DNA of 64,000 bases from Terriglobia bacterium. GTDB taxonomy: Bacteria; Acidobacteriota; Terriglobia; Terriglobales; Acidobacteriaceae. Where the stretch lies: positions 1-64,000 of the forward strand of contig JAIQET010000008.1 in assembly GCA_020073645.1 (NCBI GenBank), read 5' to 3'. The translations under genes were made by a program, and so were the position numbers. The first letter of the stretch is position 1; each line of letters begins with the position of its first letter. Under the pieces are notes generated by a model, which was not told where the DNA came from, ran no database searches, and saw only the letters and a list, made by a program, of their open reading frames with translations. Shown piece after piece: positions 8,685-17,569 of the stretch.

Positions 8685-9830
8685 CTAAGCTTTCTTGGGC
8701 CGCTTGTAAAAAGGTGTAGGCACAACCTGTGCCCGCACTCCCTGGCCGCGGATTTCCACTTTCACCATCGAGCCAACAGCGGCAAATTGCGTTGGCACAT
8801 ACGCCAGCGCAATGTTCTTCTTCAAGAACGGGGCAAACGAGCCGCTGGTGACGTAGCCGATTTCGCGGCCGCTGTCATCGAGTACCTTGTATCCGTCGCG
8901 GGCGATGCCCCGCTCGACCATCTCGAGTCCGACCAGAGTGCGCTTGAGCGCGTCAGGCTTTGCTTTCTCCAACACGGCTCGGCCAAGGAACTCCGGCTTT
9001 TCCATCTTGCAGAAGCGGTCCAGGCCGGCCTCCCAGACGTTGATGGTGTCGGAAATCTCGTGGCCGTAGAGCGGCAGCTTGCCTTCCAGGCGCAGGGTAT
9101 TGCGCGCTCCCAGTCCACAGGGAACCGCGCCGAATTCCTTACCCGCTTCCAGCACCCTATTCCAGACCATGGCGCTGGTGGCTTCGTCGGCGGGAACGTA
9201 GATTTCGAATCCGTCTTCGGCGGTGTAGCCGGTGCGGGCAATCAGGATGTTCTTCAGGCCGCAGACCGTGCCATGTGTTACCCAGTAGAACTTCACGGCG
9301 GAGAGGTCGGCGTCGGTGAGCTTCTGCAAGAGGTTGACACCCTTCGGCCCTTGGATCGCGATCTGGGTGAAATCGTCGGAAAGATTCTCGACCCTGCAAT
9401 TGAACTGGCGGGTGTTATCGCGCACCCAGCTGAAGTCTTTCTCGCGCGTGCCGGCGTTGATGACCAGCAGGTACTCATCCTCGCCCAGGCGGTGGACGAT
9501 CACATCGTCCACAAACGTGCCCTGCGGATAGAGCAGCGCGGAATACTGCGCCTGGCCGATGGCAAGCCGGGAAGCATCGTTCATGGAGATGTGCTGGACG
9601 GCGGCCAGGGCGTCGGGCCCGGCGAGCCGGATATCGCCCATGTGACTGACGTCGAAGACGCCCACCCCGCTGCGAACCGCGTTGTGCTCGGCGATGATTC
9701 CCCCTGCGGAAGGGTACTCGACGGGCATGTCCCAGCCGTTGAATTCGACCATCTTGGCGCCCATCTGGCGATGGACGGCATTGAGCGCGGTCTTGCGGAT
9801 GGTGGGCGGCGTCGCCTCAACAGCGGGCAA
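8685..9830 (-). CDS. gcvT: Glycine cleavage system T protein (aminomethyltransferase)
   Basis: Tetrahydrofolate-dependent aminomethyltransferase (about 381 aa) that releases ammonia and forms 5,10-methylene-THF from the H-protein-bound aminomethyl group. Family motifs are clear: NGWDMPVEYPSAGGIIAEHNAVR near the N terminus, VFDVSHMGDIRLAG with the conserved DVSHMG, the central GYTAEDGFEIYVP, and the C-terminal AYVPTQFAAVGS. A TTG at 9830 is the furthest plausible start and the homology-bearing region begins a few residues later, so the exact start is uncertain. First gene of the gcv operon. The upstream 400 bases were searched by eye for the tandem glycine riboswitch and none was seen. Confidence 0.95.
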   Translation of the reverse strand: MPAVEATPPTIRKTALNAVHRQMGAKMVEFNGWDMPVEYPSAGGIIAEHNAVRSGVGVFDVSHMGDIRLAGPDALAAVQHISMNDASRLAIGQAQYSALLYPQGTFVDDVIVHRLGEDEYLLVINAGTREKDFSWVRDNTRQFNCRVENLSDDFTQIAIQGPKGVNLLQKLTDADLSAVKFYWVTHGTVCGLKNILIARTGYTAEDGFEIYVPADEATSAMVWNRVLEAGKEFGAVPCGLGARNTLRLEGKLPLYGHEISDTINVWEAGLDRFCKMEKPEFLGRAVLEKAKPDALKRTLVGLEMVERGIARDGYKVLDDSGREIGYVTSGSFAPFLKKNIALAYVPTQFAAVGSMVKVEIRGQGVRAQVVPTPFYKRPKKA

Positions 9831-10247
9831 TGAAAACCTCGATCAGAAGCAGTGGTTGAGCTGCCGGGATAGTAAGACTGATAACCCTATCATGCGGTTT
9901 TTCGGCGGGTCAAACCGCCAGGATGGGTGGTGGTATAGGTCCGGCAGCAGTCGGCTCAGGTTGAGTCGGCAGGGTTTGTGTTCGGTAGCCCTCATGCGAT
10001 TCTGCAGACTATTTCCGGGTGGCCCGTCACTCGGGCGCAATCCCAAGAGGAGTCGCTAAAGCGCGGCTGTGGCGAGGTCACTTCGACGAGTAGCCGACTA
10101 CACGTTCACTTGGGTGTTGAATGGAGCACAACGTACATTTGTGCCTGCGTCGAAGCCATAGCTGCAACTCACTCCGAACGGCCCAAGACGTGAGCAAGCG
10201 GATATAACTATTGACATGTATAGATATCACACGATATAGATATTGGC
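9831..10247. other. Divergent intergenic region gcvT / padR
   Basis: About 417 bases without a gene, between the gcv operon (leftward) and the PadR-permease pair (rightward). It should contain both promoters. The padR-proximal one is visible at 10211-10240. On the gcvT side I see no glycine riboswitch and no convincing promoter hexamers. A short palindrome, GCGGTTTTTCGGCGGGTCAA followed by ACCGCC, lies near 9894-9918 and has no assigned role. Confidence 0.5.
10211..10240 (+). promoter_or_regulatory. padR promoter with overlapping imperfect palindrome
   Basis: TTGACA (10211-10216) and TATAGA (10235-10240) are separated by 18 bases, giving a good sigma-70 promoter. Transcription should start only a few bases before the padR ATG at 10248, so the mRNA is nearly leaderless. 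Between and over the hexamers lies an imperfect inverted repeat, TATAGATATC (10220-10229) and GATATAGATA (10233-10242). It is AT-rich like known PadR operators and suggests autoregulation. Confidence 0.6.
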
Positions 10248-10601
10248 ATGACTGAGGCTGATCCTCAAGAGTTTATTCCACTCAAGACCCATTGGTTTCA
10301 CATCATGCTGTCGCTTGCGGGTGGAGAGCAGCACGGGTACGGAATCATGCAGGAAGTCTTGAATCGCACTACCGGAAAAGTGCGGTTGTGGCCAGCGACA
10401 CTGTATGGATCGATCAAGCGGCTAATCGAGGCGGAACTGATCGAGGAATCTGACGCACGACCCGCGCCGGAATTGGACGACGCGCGACGCCGCTATTACC
10501 GGCTGACGGCCCTCGGCAGGCGTGTGCTCGACGCGGAATGTGAACGCCTACAGGAATTAGTTCGCACAATTCGAGTGAAGCAAGCCATGGTGACGGAATG
10601 A
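10248..10601 (+). CDS. PadR-family transcriptional regulator
   Basis: Winged-helix repressor of the PadR family (117 aa). The N-terminal wHTH is recognisable: HIMLSLAGGEQHGYGIMQEVLNR, then LWPATLYGSIKRLIEAELIEE, then the wing RRYYRLTALGRRVLDAECERL. The C-terminal dimerisation helix is short, as in the PadR-s1 group. It overlaps the downstream ADOP permease by four bases (ATGA). PadR-permease pairs of this kind are frequent in Acidobacteriota, where the regulator presumably controls the permease in response to a toxic ligand. The ligand is unknown. Confidence 0.92.
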   Translation: MTEADPQEFIPLKTHWFHIMLSLAGGEQHGYGIMQEVLNRTTGKVRLWPATLYGSIKRLIEAELIEESDARPAPELDDARRRYYRLTALGRRVLDAECERLQELVRTIRVKQAMVTE

Positions 10602-13258
10602 ATTTCGCATGGCGGATCTACCGTTGGTTGGCGCAAGCTTTTCCGCACGAATTTAAATTGGCTTATGGCCCAGAGGTCATGCAACTCGGAGAGGATGTCG
10701 TGGAAGAGATTGCAAAAAGGCATGGAGCCGCGGGGCTAATCCGGCTGATCGCAGACATCGCGACTCGCGTAGTGCTCGAATACCTGAGCGAAATGCGCCT
10801 CGATATGCGGTATGCGGTGCGAGCGCTGATCAAGTCGCCCGGATTCGCGCTGGTCGGCATCATTTCGATGGGACTCGGAATTGGGCTGACGATAAACGTG
10901 TACAGCTCGGAATTGCAGTTGATATTTCGTGATTTGCCGGCAGCCGCGAATGTCAACCGGCTGGTCATGCCTCAAAAATCCGTGTCGTATCACTACGTCG
11001 AGCAGTATCGGGACCAAAAGAGCCTGTTCGCAGGGGTGGCCGCGTTTCAAAACGGCGTCCCATTCAATGTCGGATTCCAAGGTGAGACGAATGGGACACC
11101 GGAGCGCGTCTTCGGACAACTGGTGTCACCTGATTATTTTGGGGTACTCGGTGTCGAACCCCAACGTGGACGAGTGCTCAGCGCTGGACTCGAAAAGCCC
11201 GGCGACGCGCCAGTTGTGGTGATTAGCGATCGTTTCTGGCGCAATCGCCTGAACTCCTCTCCCGACGCAATCGGGCAGGTGCTACGGCTGAATGGGCAAC
11301 CCGCGACCATCGTGGGGATCACCCCGAAAAATTTCAGCGGTGCCGATACCGAGAATCCGGCTGAACTGTTCGTACCGATCACCGTTCCGGCCACGCTCGC
11401 TCCGGAGCTTGCGAACGACGTGCTGCATCAACGTAACGCCAAGGAGTTCAGGGCAATCATGTGCCTGGCTCCCGGCGTCACAATTGAATCGGCTGAAGCC
11501 GCTCTTGACGCGATCACACGTCGTCTGGACGAGCAGGATACTTCGGCGCCGGCGCGCGCTGACAAAGGCAGGCGAGTGACCCTGCTTCCGGCAGGCACTA
11601 CAGTGCCGATTCCCCGGAATTTGAGACGGGCGATCGTCGGATTCTTTGTCGTGCTGATGGGTCTGGTTCTAACCATTGCGTGCATGAATCTGGCAAACAT
11701 GTTGCTCGCGCGTGCCGCCAATCGCCGAAAGGAGTTGGCGATTCGCCTGGCGGTTGGGGCCAGCCGTTTTCGGCTTATCCGGCAGATGGTCAGCGAAGGC
11801 ATTTTGCTGTCGCTGCTGGGCGGCATGGCAGGATTCGCACTCGCGTATTGGCTGTCGGTGTTGAACTCTCAGTTCAACCCGCCCGCCGGGGTGCCTGCCG
11901 GACCCGATCTGAGCCTGGACTGGGGCGCAGCCGTTTTCGCGTTCGCGCTCGCGATCGTGTGCGGCATCGGATTCAGCCTAGCGCCCGCCCTTCAGGCGAC
12001 AAAAGCCGATTTGACACCCGCACTCAAAGAAGGGGCGGCGCTTCAGTTGCCTGCTTACCGGCGCTTTGGTATGCGCAACTTGTTGATGGTGGCCCAAGTT
12101 GCGGGATCGCTCATGCTGCTGCTGATCACCGGGTTCCTGGTGATGGGAGTTAGAAAGGTAAGCACTGTCCAAACGAAATTCGATCCGAATACGATGTACC
12201 TCCTGTCCATCGATCCGGTGCGTGACGGCTACGCGCCCGAAAAAGCGCAAGCTCTGTTTGAGAAACTTCCCGAACGGCTCAAGACCGCCGGCTCGGTGCG
12301 CAGTGTCGTCCTGGCGGCGCAGACGCCGTTTTCGGGCGAGGACGGAACCACACCCCTGATTGCGGAAGACTCGCGGGTGCAGAAGTCGGTGGCCAAGGAG
12401 ACCGTTGGCGCGGGGTATTTTGCCGCGTTAAGCGAGCCGATGCTGGCGGGCCGAGAGTTCGAGGAGCTGGATCAACGGAACCAGCCAGAAGGGTCAAAAA
12501 GTTTGTCTTTGCCCGTAGTGCTGAATGAGAGTGCCGCACGTGGATTTTTCGGAGCTGGGAATGCGATCGGGGAGCGCATTCGGGATGACAAGCAGTCCTA
12601 TGAGGTGGTCGGCGTGGTGCGCGACTTAAAGAACGGAGTCGGGGTCAGGCAATCCGTAATTTATTTACCGCTGACCCGGCGCGATTTTGCGCGGCCGCCA
12701 GCCGGTGGTATGACCATTATGGTGCGATCGGATGCGGGTACGGATGCGCTAAGCGGCATTCGGAGCGAGACCGCTTCCATCGATCCGAATCTGGCCATCT
12801 TCAATGTGCAAACGCTCAGCCAGTACCTGGATTACAGCCAGTCCGACATGCGGTCCGCTGTCCGTACATACGGCGGAATAGGAATGTTCGGCCTGGTGTT
12901 GGCCGCAATCGGACTCGCCGGGGTCACGGCCTACGCGGTTGCGCAAAGGCGCAAGGAGATCGGAATTCGCATGGCGCTGGGCGCGAGTAAGGGGCAGGTG
13001 CTGCGGCTGGTGCTGCGCGAAGGTGCGGCCCTGGTAAGCGTCGGAACGCTTCTGGGATTTTTGGGCGCGATCGTCTTGGCAAGAATACTTTCGGCGATGG
13101 CCAACGTTCTTGTCGAAGCGTTCCGGGTCGGAACCAACGATCCGCGCTTGCTTGTCGGTGCGCCATTGCTGCTGGCGGCGCTGGCGATGCTCGCCTGTTA
13201 CGTGCCGGCGCGCAGGTCGGCTCAGATCGATCCAATGAAGGCGCTGCGCGAGCAGTAG
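10598..13258 (+). CDS. ADOP-type ABC permease (MacB/FtsX family)
   Basis: An 886-residue inner-membrane protein with two MacB-like periplasmic core domains and two FtsX permease domains, as in the acidobacterial duplicated orphan permease family. Residues 1-70 form a soluble N-terminal segment typical of PadR-linked members (WRIYRWLAQAFPHEFKLAYG). DMRYAVRALIKSPGFALVGIISMGLGIG then begins the first MacB core. The first FtsX block is near 345-470 (RKELAIRLAVGASRFRLIRQM) and the second near 765-880 ([22 protein letters not shown]), ending in the usual DPMKALREQ. No ATPase gene is adjacent, so it is an orphan. The likely role is efflux or lipoprotein/antibiotic extrusion; the substrate is not inferable. 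Confidence 0.93.
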   Translation: MNFAWRIYRWLAQAFPHEFKLAYGPEVMQLGEDVVEEIAKRHGAAGLIRLIADIATRVVLEYLSEMRLDMRYAVRALIKSPGFALVGIISMGLGIGLTINVYSSELQLIFRDLPAAANVNRLVMPQKSVSYHYVEQYRDQKSLFAGVAAFQNGVPFNVGFQGETNGTPERVFGQLVSPDYFGVLGVEPQRGRVLSAGLEKPGDAPVVVISDRFWRNRLNSSPDAIGQVLRLNGQPATIVGITPKNFSGADTENPAELFVPITVPATLAPELANDVLHQRNAKEFRAIMCLAPGVTIESAEAALDAITRRLDEQDTSAPARADKGRRVTLLPAGTTVPIPRNLRRAIVGFFVVLMGLVLTIACMNLANMLLARAANRRKELAIRLAVGASRFRLIRQMVSEGILLSLLGGMAGFALAYWLSVLNSQFNPPAGVPAGPDLSLDWGAAVFAFALAIVCGIGFSLAPALQATKADLTPALKEGAALQLPAYRRFGMRNLLMVAQVAGSLMLLLITGFLVMGVRKVSTVQTKFDPNTMYLLSIDPVRDGYAPEKAQALFEKLPERLKTAGSVRSVVLAAQTPFSGEDGTTPLIAEDSRVQKSVAKETVGAGYFAALSEPMLAGREFEELDQRNQPEGSKSLSLPVVLNESAARGFFGAGNAIGERIRDDKQSYEVVGVVRDLKNGVGVRQSVIYLPLTRRDFARPPAGGMTIMVRSDAGTDALSGIRSETASIDPNLAIFNVQTLSQYLDYSQSDMRSAVRTYGGIGMFGLVLAAIGLAGVTAYAVAQRRKEIGIRMALGASKGQVLRLVLREGAALVSVGTLLGFLGAIVLARILSAMANVLVEAFRVGTNDPRLLVGAPLLLAALAMLACYVPARRSAQIDPMKALREQ

Positions 13259-13494
13259 AGCGCTTACCGGTTCGTCTCCGGCGACGCACTCGTTGCGCCA
13301 ACAGTCTTTGTCCATTGCCCGGTAAACGCTATCCCCAGAATTGGTCGCACTTGGCGTCTCGATCCGCGCTACCACGCCAGATAGCTCCCGGATTGTCGGC
13401 AAACCGGAAGCTAGCCTATGGCTTCGCACAACCCAGAGCCCGCAGTTACCAACGGCACTTTCCCCCGGTCCGCTGCCCGCGCTACAGTTTGCTC

Positions 13495-13686
13495 ATGGCC
13501 GCCACCACCAAGACCAAGTACCGGTGCATGCAGTGTGAGATGACTGAAGACAAGTGCGCTTGCGAGAAATACTGCTGCCTGTGCCAGGGGCAAGTCGATA
13601 TCCGGCTTTGCCAGGATGGTCTTTACTACTGCCCGCCCTGCCGTGAGGCTTGCGGATATAAAGTCGCGGACGAGTCCAGCCGGTAG
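13495..13686 (+). CDS. Cys-rich zinc-ribbon-like mini-protein (63 aa)
   Basis: Short protein starting at ATG 13495, with eleven cysteines in 63 residues. They are arranged as CMQC, CAC, CCLC, then a single C in LCQDG, CPPC and a final C in EACGYK. This spacing suggests one or two zinc knuckles or a treble-clef fold. It has no signal peptide, no membrane segment and a basic start. I do not recognise a named family. The Cys pattern and good codon use make a real gene likely. It lies alone between the ADOP permease and a diguanylate cyclase on the other strand. Confidence 0.65.
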   Translation: MAATTKTKYRCMQCEMTEDKCACEKYCCLCQGQVDIRLCQDGLYYCPPCREACGYKVADESSR

Positions 13687-13753
13687 TCGTTAGTTCCAAC
13701 GAAATCCGGAAGTGTGTTGCGCATGGGGGTGGGGGCAAGACGCCCCCACTACA

Positions 13754-13869
13754 GCCGGCGGGACGCCGGCGCTACTTGGCTGGCTCCGCGCCGGGAACTA
13801 GTGTCGCGGGTGTGCGAGTACATCAATCTTCGTTCAAGAGTTTGGTGGCCGGCGGGACGCCGGCGCTAC
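13754..13869. repeat. 22-bp direct repeat with internal inverted repeat
   Basis: Two identical 22-base copies occur at 13754-13775 and 13848-13869, beginning GCCGGCGGGACGCCGGC. Each contains a GCCGGC/GCCGGC stem around GGGAC. The second copy ends two bases before the stop of the GGDEF gene. This looks like a dispersed intergenic repeat family. I see no further copy in the window. Confidence 0.65.
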
Positions 13870-13871
13870 GG

Positions 13872-14924
13872 CTACTTCATTACTCCACGCTGGGCTATGC
13901 CGATGTTGTCTCTGGTGGTGTTCTTTACCAGGTACATCATTTCGTCGGCCTGACGGATTACGTCGTGCGGGGTCTTGGCGTCGTGCGGGTAGGTAGCCAC
14001 GCCAATCGAGGCGCGGATGTTCAGGTTCAGGCCCTCTTCCTGACAGAACATGCTGGTGCGCAGGGTGTCGCGCAAACGCTTGGCCACGACCAGGGCGGCA
14101 TCTTTCCCGGTTTGCGGCAACAGAATCACGAATTCGTCACCGCCGTAGCGGAACGCATAGTCAATCAAGCGGAGCTGCGCCTTGATAAGGTAGCCGATCT
14201 CGGCCAGCAGTTTGCTCCCGATCAGGTGGCCGTGGGTGTCGTTGACCTGTTTGAAGTGGTCGAGGTCAATGAACAGCACGGTGAATTCATAGCCGAAACG
14301 GGCGGAGCGGTAGACCTCGGTTTCCAGCGTCTTGTAGAGATGCCGGGCGTTGTACAGGCCGGTGCAGTCGTCGGTGATGGTGAGTTCCTGAATTTTTTCC
14401 ACCGAGCGCGCGTTCTCGATGGCAATCGCAGCGTAGTCACACAGGGACTGCAGGAAAAACAGCTCTGGGTCGGTGAATCCGTCCATATTGACGTTGACCA
14501 GTTGGATGACGCCGAGGACGCGGTGCTTGGAGCGCAGAGGGACGCAGATGATGGAACGCGTCTCCCACTTGGTCATCTCATCAATGCGCTTGGCGAAGCG
14601 CGGATCGGTGTAGACGTCGGGAACGATCAACCGTTCCCCGTGTTTTGCCACCCAGCCGGCGATTCCTTCCCCCACTTTGAGGCGGACATTCTTCAGGGCT
14701 TCCGCGGCGCTTCCTACCGCGATCGCGAAATAGAGCTCTTCCTTTTCCTCGTCCACCATAAGCAGCGACCAGGTGTCAGGGCGGAAGTACTCCGCCATTT
14801 TTTCCATGATGGTTTGCAGGATGGAATCAAGGTCGAGGGAAGACGTCAGGGCCTTGGCCACATCGTGGAAGATGTTCAGTTCCTGACTTTGCCGGTTGCG
14901 ATCGGCGTCGGTGGCCTTGGTCAT
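13872..14924 (-). CDS. Diguanylate cyclase (GAF-GGDEF)
   Basis: A soluble 350-residue signalling enzyme that makes cyclic di-GMP from GTP. An N-terminal GAF domain spans about residues 20-165 (FHDVAKALTSSLDLDSILQ, then SIICVPLRSKHRVLGVIQLVN). A GGDEF domain spans 185-345 with the intact signature RYGGDEFVILLPQ near residue 260. An RxxD motif (RLID) lies exactly five residues before GGDEF, the canonical product-inhibition I-site. The N-terminal GAF ligand is unknown. Start ATG 14924 fits the domain edges. No EAL or HD-GYP partner is nearby, but a PilZ receptor gene lies at 26.5 kb. Confidence 0.94.
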   Translation of the reverse strand: MTKATDADRNRQSQELNIFHDVAKALTSSLDLDSILQTIMEKMAEYFRPDTWSLLMVDEEKEELYFAIAVGSAAEALKNVRLKVGEGIAGWVAKHGERLIVPDVYTDPRFAKRIDEMTKWETRSIICVPLRSKHRVLGVIQLVNVNMDGFTDPELFFLQSLCDYAAIAIENARSVEKIQELTITDDCTGLYNARHLYKTLETEVYRSARFGYEFTVLFIDLDHFKQVNDTHGHLIGSKLLAEIGYLIKAQLRLIDYAFRYGGDEFVILLPQTGKDAALVVAKRLRDTLRTSMFCQEEGLNLNIRASIGVATYPHDAKTPHDVIRQADEMMYLVKNTTRDNIGIAQRGVMK

Positions 14925-15008
14925 TTACTGCGTCCTCAACTGGGGCGGAAGTTCTCGAAATTATAATTTTCCCGAAGCGGCAGGGGCAATGAACCTTAGT
15001 AACCGGCC

Positions 15009-15058
15009 GTCGGACCTCAGACCTCGGACCTTAGGCCTCAGACGTCAGACCCTCAGAC
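15009..15058. repeat. Heptad array (seven units)
   Basis: Seven seven-base units, consensus CTCAGAC: GTCGGAC, CTCAGAC, CTCGGAC, CTTAGGC, CTCAGAC, GTCAGAC, then after one extra C another CTCAGAC. It lies in the divergent gap between the diguanylate cyclase and the RodZ-like gene. Confidence 0.7.
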
Positions 15059-15206
15059 GCGGTTCAAGTCCAAGTGGTTCAGGCATCTAAAGTTGCTCTT
15101 TTCTCCAGGGCAGCAATTTCATTGCCCCGTACAAACACGCTTAACATAATATATTCAGGAGCGTGACTTGGCGGGAGGTAATTCCCGCCCGAAGGAGAAC
15201 CGTCGA

Positions 15207-16073
15207 ATGGAGTCATTCGGCGCGCGACTGAAGCGGGAGCGCGAGCGACGTGGAATTACCCTGGACGACATCTCGGTCTCCACCAAGATCGGTATCCGCC
15301 TGCTGCGCGCGCTGGAAGAAGACCATTTCGACCAGCTTCCCGGGGGAATCTTCAATCGCGGGTTTGTTCGCGCCTACGCTCGCCATGTCGGCCTGGACGA
15401 GGACCAGACCATCGCCGAGTATCTCGCGGCCAGCGGCGACAGCATTCCGGGAAGAATTCCCGAGTCTGAGGTAGAAGCCGAGGTGGTCGAGGTTCGGGCA
15501 GAGGAAGAAAGCGCCCGCACGGGCGGCATACCGTGGGGCATCTTCGCGGTCATCGTCCTGGTCGTGGCCATCGGCGTGACCATCTGGGGTTCCTACGCAA
15601 GAGAGAAGCGCAAGCAGGCGGCTCAGGCAGCTGCTCCCGAAACCAGCCAACCCGTGCGGGCCGCCCCTGCGGTTGCAGCGGTTGCTGCTTCGCCGAAACC
15701 GGCTTCTGCTACGTCGGGTTCGTCTTCGCCGGGCGTGGTTGCCAAGTCTGCGGCTGCGCCCGCCCCTCCGGCCCCCGGTGCTTTTGTGGTGCGGATCAGC
15801 GCGCGCGAGGATTGCTGGGTCTCCGTTACCGCTGATGGAAAAGAGATCATGCAAGACACGCTTGCCGCGGCTTCCGAGAAGTCGGTCGAGGCTCGCCGGC
15901 AGATCGTGATCCGGGCGGGCAACGTGGCCGCCCTGGACTTGTTCTTCAACGGCAGGAAGCTTGCCTCGCAGGGGGACTTTGGGGAAGTAAAGACGCTGAC
16001 CTTCGACTCTACGGGGCTGCAACCTTCGCCTCCAAAGCCTCCCGAGACCGAGGCCGCACCGCCCTCGCTGTAG
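15207..16073 (+). CDS. RodZ-like helix-turn-helix membrane protein (DUF4115)
   Basis: A 288-residue protein with a cytoplasmic Cro/CI-type HTH (residues 1-85: FGARLKRERERRGITLDDIS, then LLRALEEDHFDQLPGGIFNRGFVRAYA). A single transmembrane helix lies near 112-132, followed by an Ala/Pro-rich linker (about 135-195) and a C-terminal DUF4115 domain. This is the RodZ layout. In E. coli RodZ links MreB to the cell-wall elongation machinery. The start ATG 15207 is set by GAAGGAG at 15191-15197. No mre genes are nearby, so the cell-shape role is inferred from domain order. Confidence 0.85.
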   Translation: MESFGARLKRERERRGITLDDISVSTKIGIRLLRALEEDHFDQLPGGIFNRGFVRAYARHVGLDEDQTIAEYLAASGDSIPGRIPESEVEAEVVEVRAEEESARTGGIPWGIFAVIVLVVAIGVTIWGSYAREKRKQAAQAAAPETSQPVRAAPAVAAVAASPKPASATSGSSSPGVVAKSAAAPAPPAPGAFVVRISAREDCWVSVTADGKEIMQDTLAAASEKSVEARRQIVIRAGNVAALDLFFNGRKLASQGDFGEVKTLTFDSTGLQPSPPKPPETEAAPPSL

Positions 16074-16092
16074 GCGCTACCGGGACCCGGGG

Positions 16093-16114
16093 GAGACGCA
16101 GCAAGCTGCGTCTC
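16093..16114. terminator. Perfect hairpin downstream of the rodZ-like gene
   Basis: GAGACGCAGC and GCTGCGTCTC form a perfect 10-bp stem with loop AA, 19 bases after the RodZ-like stop. There is no T-run, so it is either a weak terminator or a dispersed repeat. A hairpin built the same way, with AA between GC and GC, lies at 24460-24483. Confidence 0.45.
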
Positions 16115-16363
16115 TACGGATTGGGGTGACCGGCCCCAGGTGCGCTTTTGACAAACGTTCTTCGCCATTGAACCCCTGCGTCTTTCCGCTTGACTCGCAT
16201 AGGCTTACGCTCGCTGATCGCGCCTGCCGCCTGGCCCAAAACAATTGCGCCCAGCCAGCATCTCTGATAGCTTTTTAAGAAACCGAGGACATTCATTTGC
16301 GGCCGTTGCTGTTCTGATTTTCCTCCCAGACGGAACGTCCCAGCTCGTAGAAGGAGAAGCTGC

Positions 16364-17548
16364 TTGACATCCAAGAATCGTTATCTTTTCACGTCCGAAT
16401 CTGTGACTGAAGGCCATCCCGACAAGATGGCCGACCAGATTTCCGATGCTATCCTCGACGCCTGTCTGGCTGAAGATCCCGCCAGCCGCGTGGCTTGTGA
16501 AACCCTGATGACCACGGGCCTGGCCTTCATTGCCGGCGAAATCACGACTAAGGCGTACGTGGACTTTCCCGCGATTGTGCGCGGCACGGTGATGGCGGTG
16601 GGCTACACCGACGCCGCCTATGGTTTCGACCACGAAACCTGCGCGGTCATCTCATCCATTCATGAGCAGTCGCCCGACATCGCCATGGGTGTAGATCCCG
16701 GCGGCGCCGGTGACCAGGGCATGATGTTCGGCTTCGCGACCCGGGAAAACCCCGAGCTGATGCCCACGCCCATTCTGCTGGCGCACCGCCTGACCATGCG
16801 GCTGGCCGAGGTCCGCAAGAGCGGCCAACTCGACTTCCTGCGACCCGATGGCAAGTCGCAGGTCACGGTGGAGTACGACGAACACAAGAAGCCGGTGCGT
16901 GTCGATGCCGTGGTGGTTTCCACGCAGCACTCCGAGAATGTGGACAACAAGAAACTGCGCGCCGAAGTTCTGCAACATGTCATCCAGCACGCCATTCCAG
17001 CCCACATGCTCGACGCCGACACCAAGTACCACATCAATCCCACCGGAAGGTTCGTGGTCGGCGGACCGATGGGCGATACCGGACTGACCGGCCGCAAGAT
17101 TATCGTGGACACCTACGGTGGCATGGGCCGGCACGGCGGCGGCTGCTTCAGCGGCAAGGACCCGACCAAGGTGGACCGCTCGGCCGCCTATATGGCGCGC
17201 TATGTGGCCAAGAACGTGTTGGCTGCCGGGCTCGCTGACCGTTGCGAAGTCCAGCTGGCCTACGCGATTGGCGTGGCCGATCCCGTCAGCGTGCTGGTGG
17301 ACACTTTCGGCACCGCCAAAGTGGATCCAACCATTATTCCCGACCTGGTGCGCGCACACTTCTCGCTCACACCCAAGGGCATCATCGAATCGTTGAACCT
17401 GCGCCGCCCCATCTATAAGAAGACCGCGGCTTACGGCCATTTCGGCCGTAACGACCGGGACTTCACCTGGGAAGCGACCGACAAGGCTGCGAAGCTGGCC
17501 AGCGACGCAGGCTTGCGCGAAACGGTCGCGCACGCGGTTCGCAAGTAG
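16364..17548 (+). CDS. metK: S-adenosylmethionine synthetase
   Basis: Makes S-adenosylmethionine from methionine and ATP (394 aa, normal length). All three domains are present. Motifs include [21 protein letters not shown] at the N terminus with the conserved His, [12 protein letters not shown] near residue 110, and the loop [17 protein letters not shown] near 255 (Cys where most have Ala). The start is TTG 16364, supported by AAGGAG at 16351-16356 and by alignment of [11 protein letters not shown] to the family start. The 290-base upstream gap shows no SAM riboswitch. Together with ahcY downstream it forms a methyl-cycle pair. Confidence 0.97.
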   Translation: MTSKNRYLFTSESVTEGHPDKMADQISDAILDACLAEDPASRVACETLMTTGLAFIAGEITTKAYVDFPAIVRGTVMAVGYTDAAYGFDHETCAVISSIHEQSPDIAMGVDPGGAGDQGMMFGFATRENPELMPTPILLAHRLTMRLAEVRKSGQLDFLRPDGKSQVTVEYDEHKKPVRVDAVVVSTQHSENVDNKKLRAEVLQHVIQHAIPAHMLDADTKYHINPTGRFVVGGPMGDTGLTGRKIIVDTYGGMGRHGGGCFSGKDPTKVDRSAAYMARYVAKNVLAAGLADRCEVQLAYAIGVADPVSVLVDTFGTAKVDPTIIPDLVRAHFSLTPKGIIESLNLRRPIYKKTAAYGHFGRNDRDFTWEATDKAAKLASDAGLRETVAHAVRK

Positions 17549-17569
17549 CGGTGCGCGGGGGATGCGGCG

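Noticed and set aside
9831-10247. Glycine riboswitch ahead of gcvT
   Set aside because: Neither the tandem aptamer cores nor a transcription/translation switch could be found on the minus strand.
15009-15058. CRISPR array
   Set aside because: Units are seven bases with no spacers and no cas genes in the window.
16115-16363. SAM riboswitch ahead of metK
   Set aside because: No SAM-I, SAM-II/V or SAM-IV-like core seen; the leader has only the ribosome site for a TTG start.
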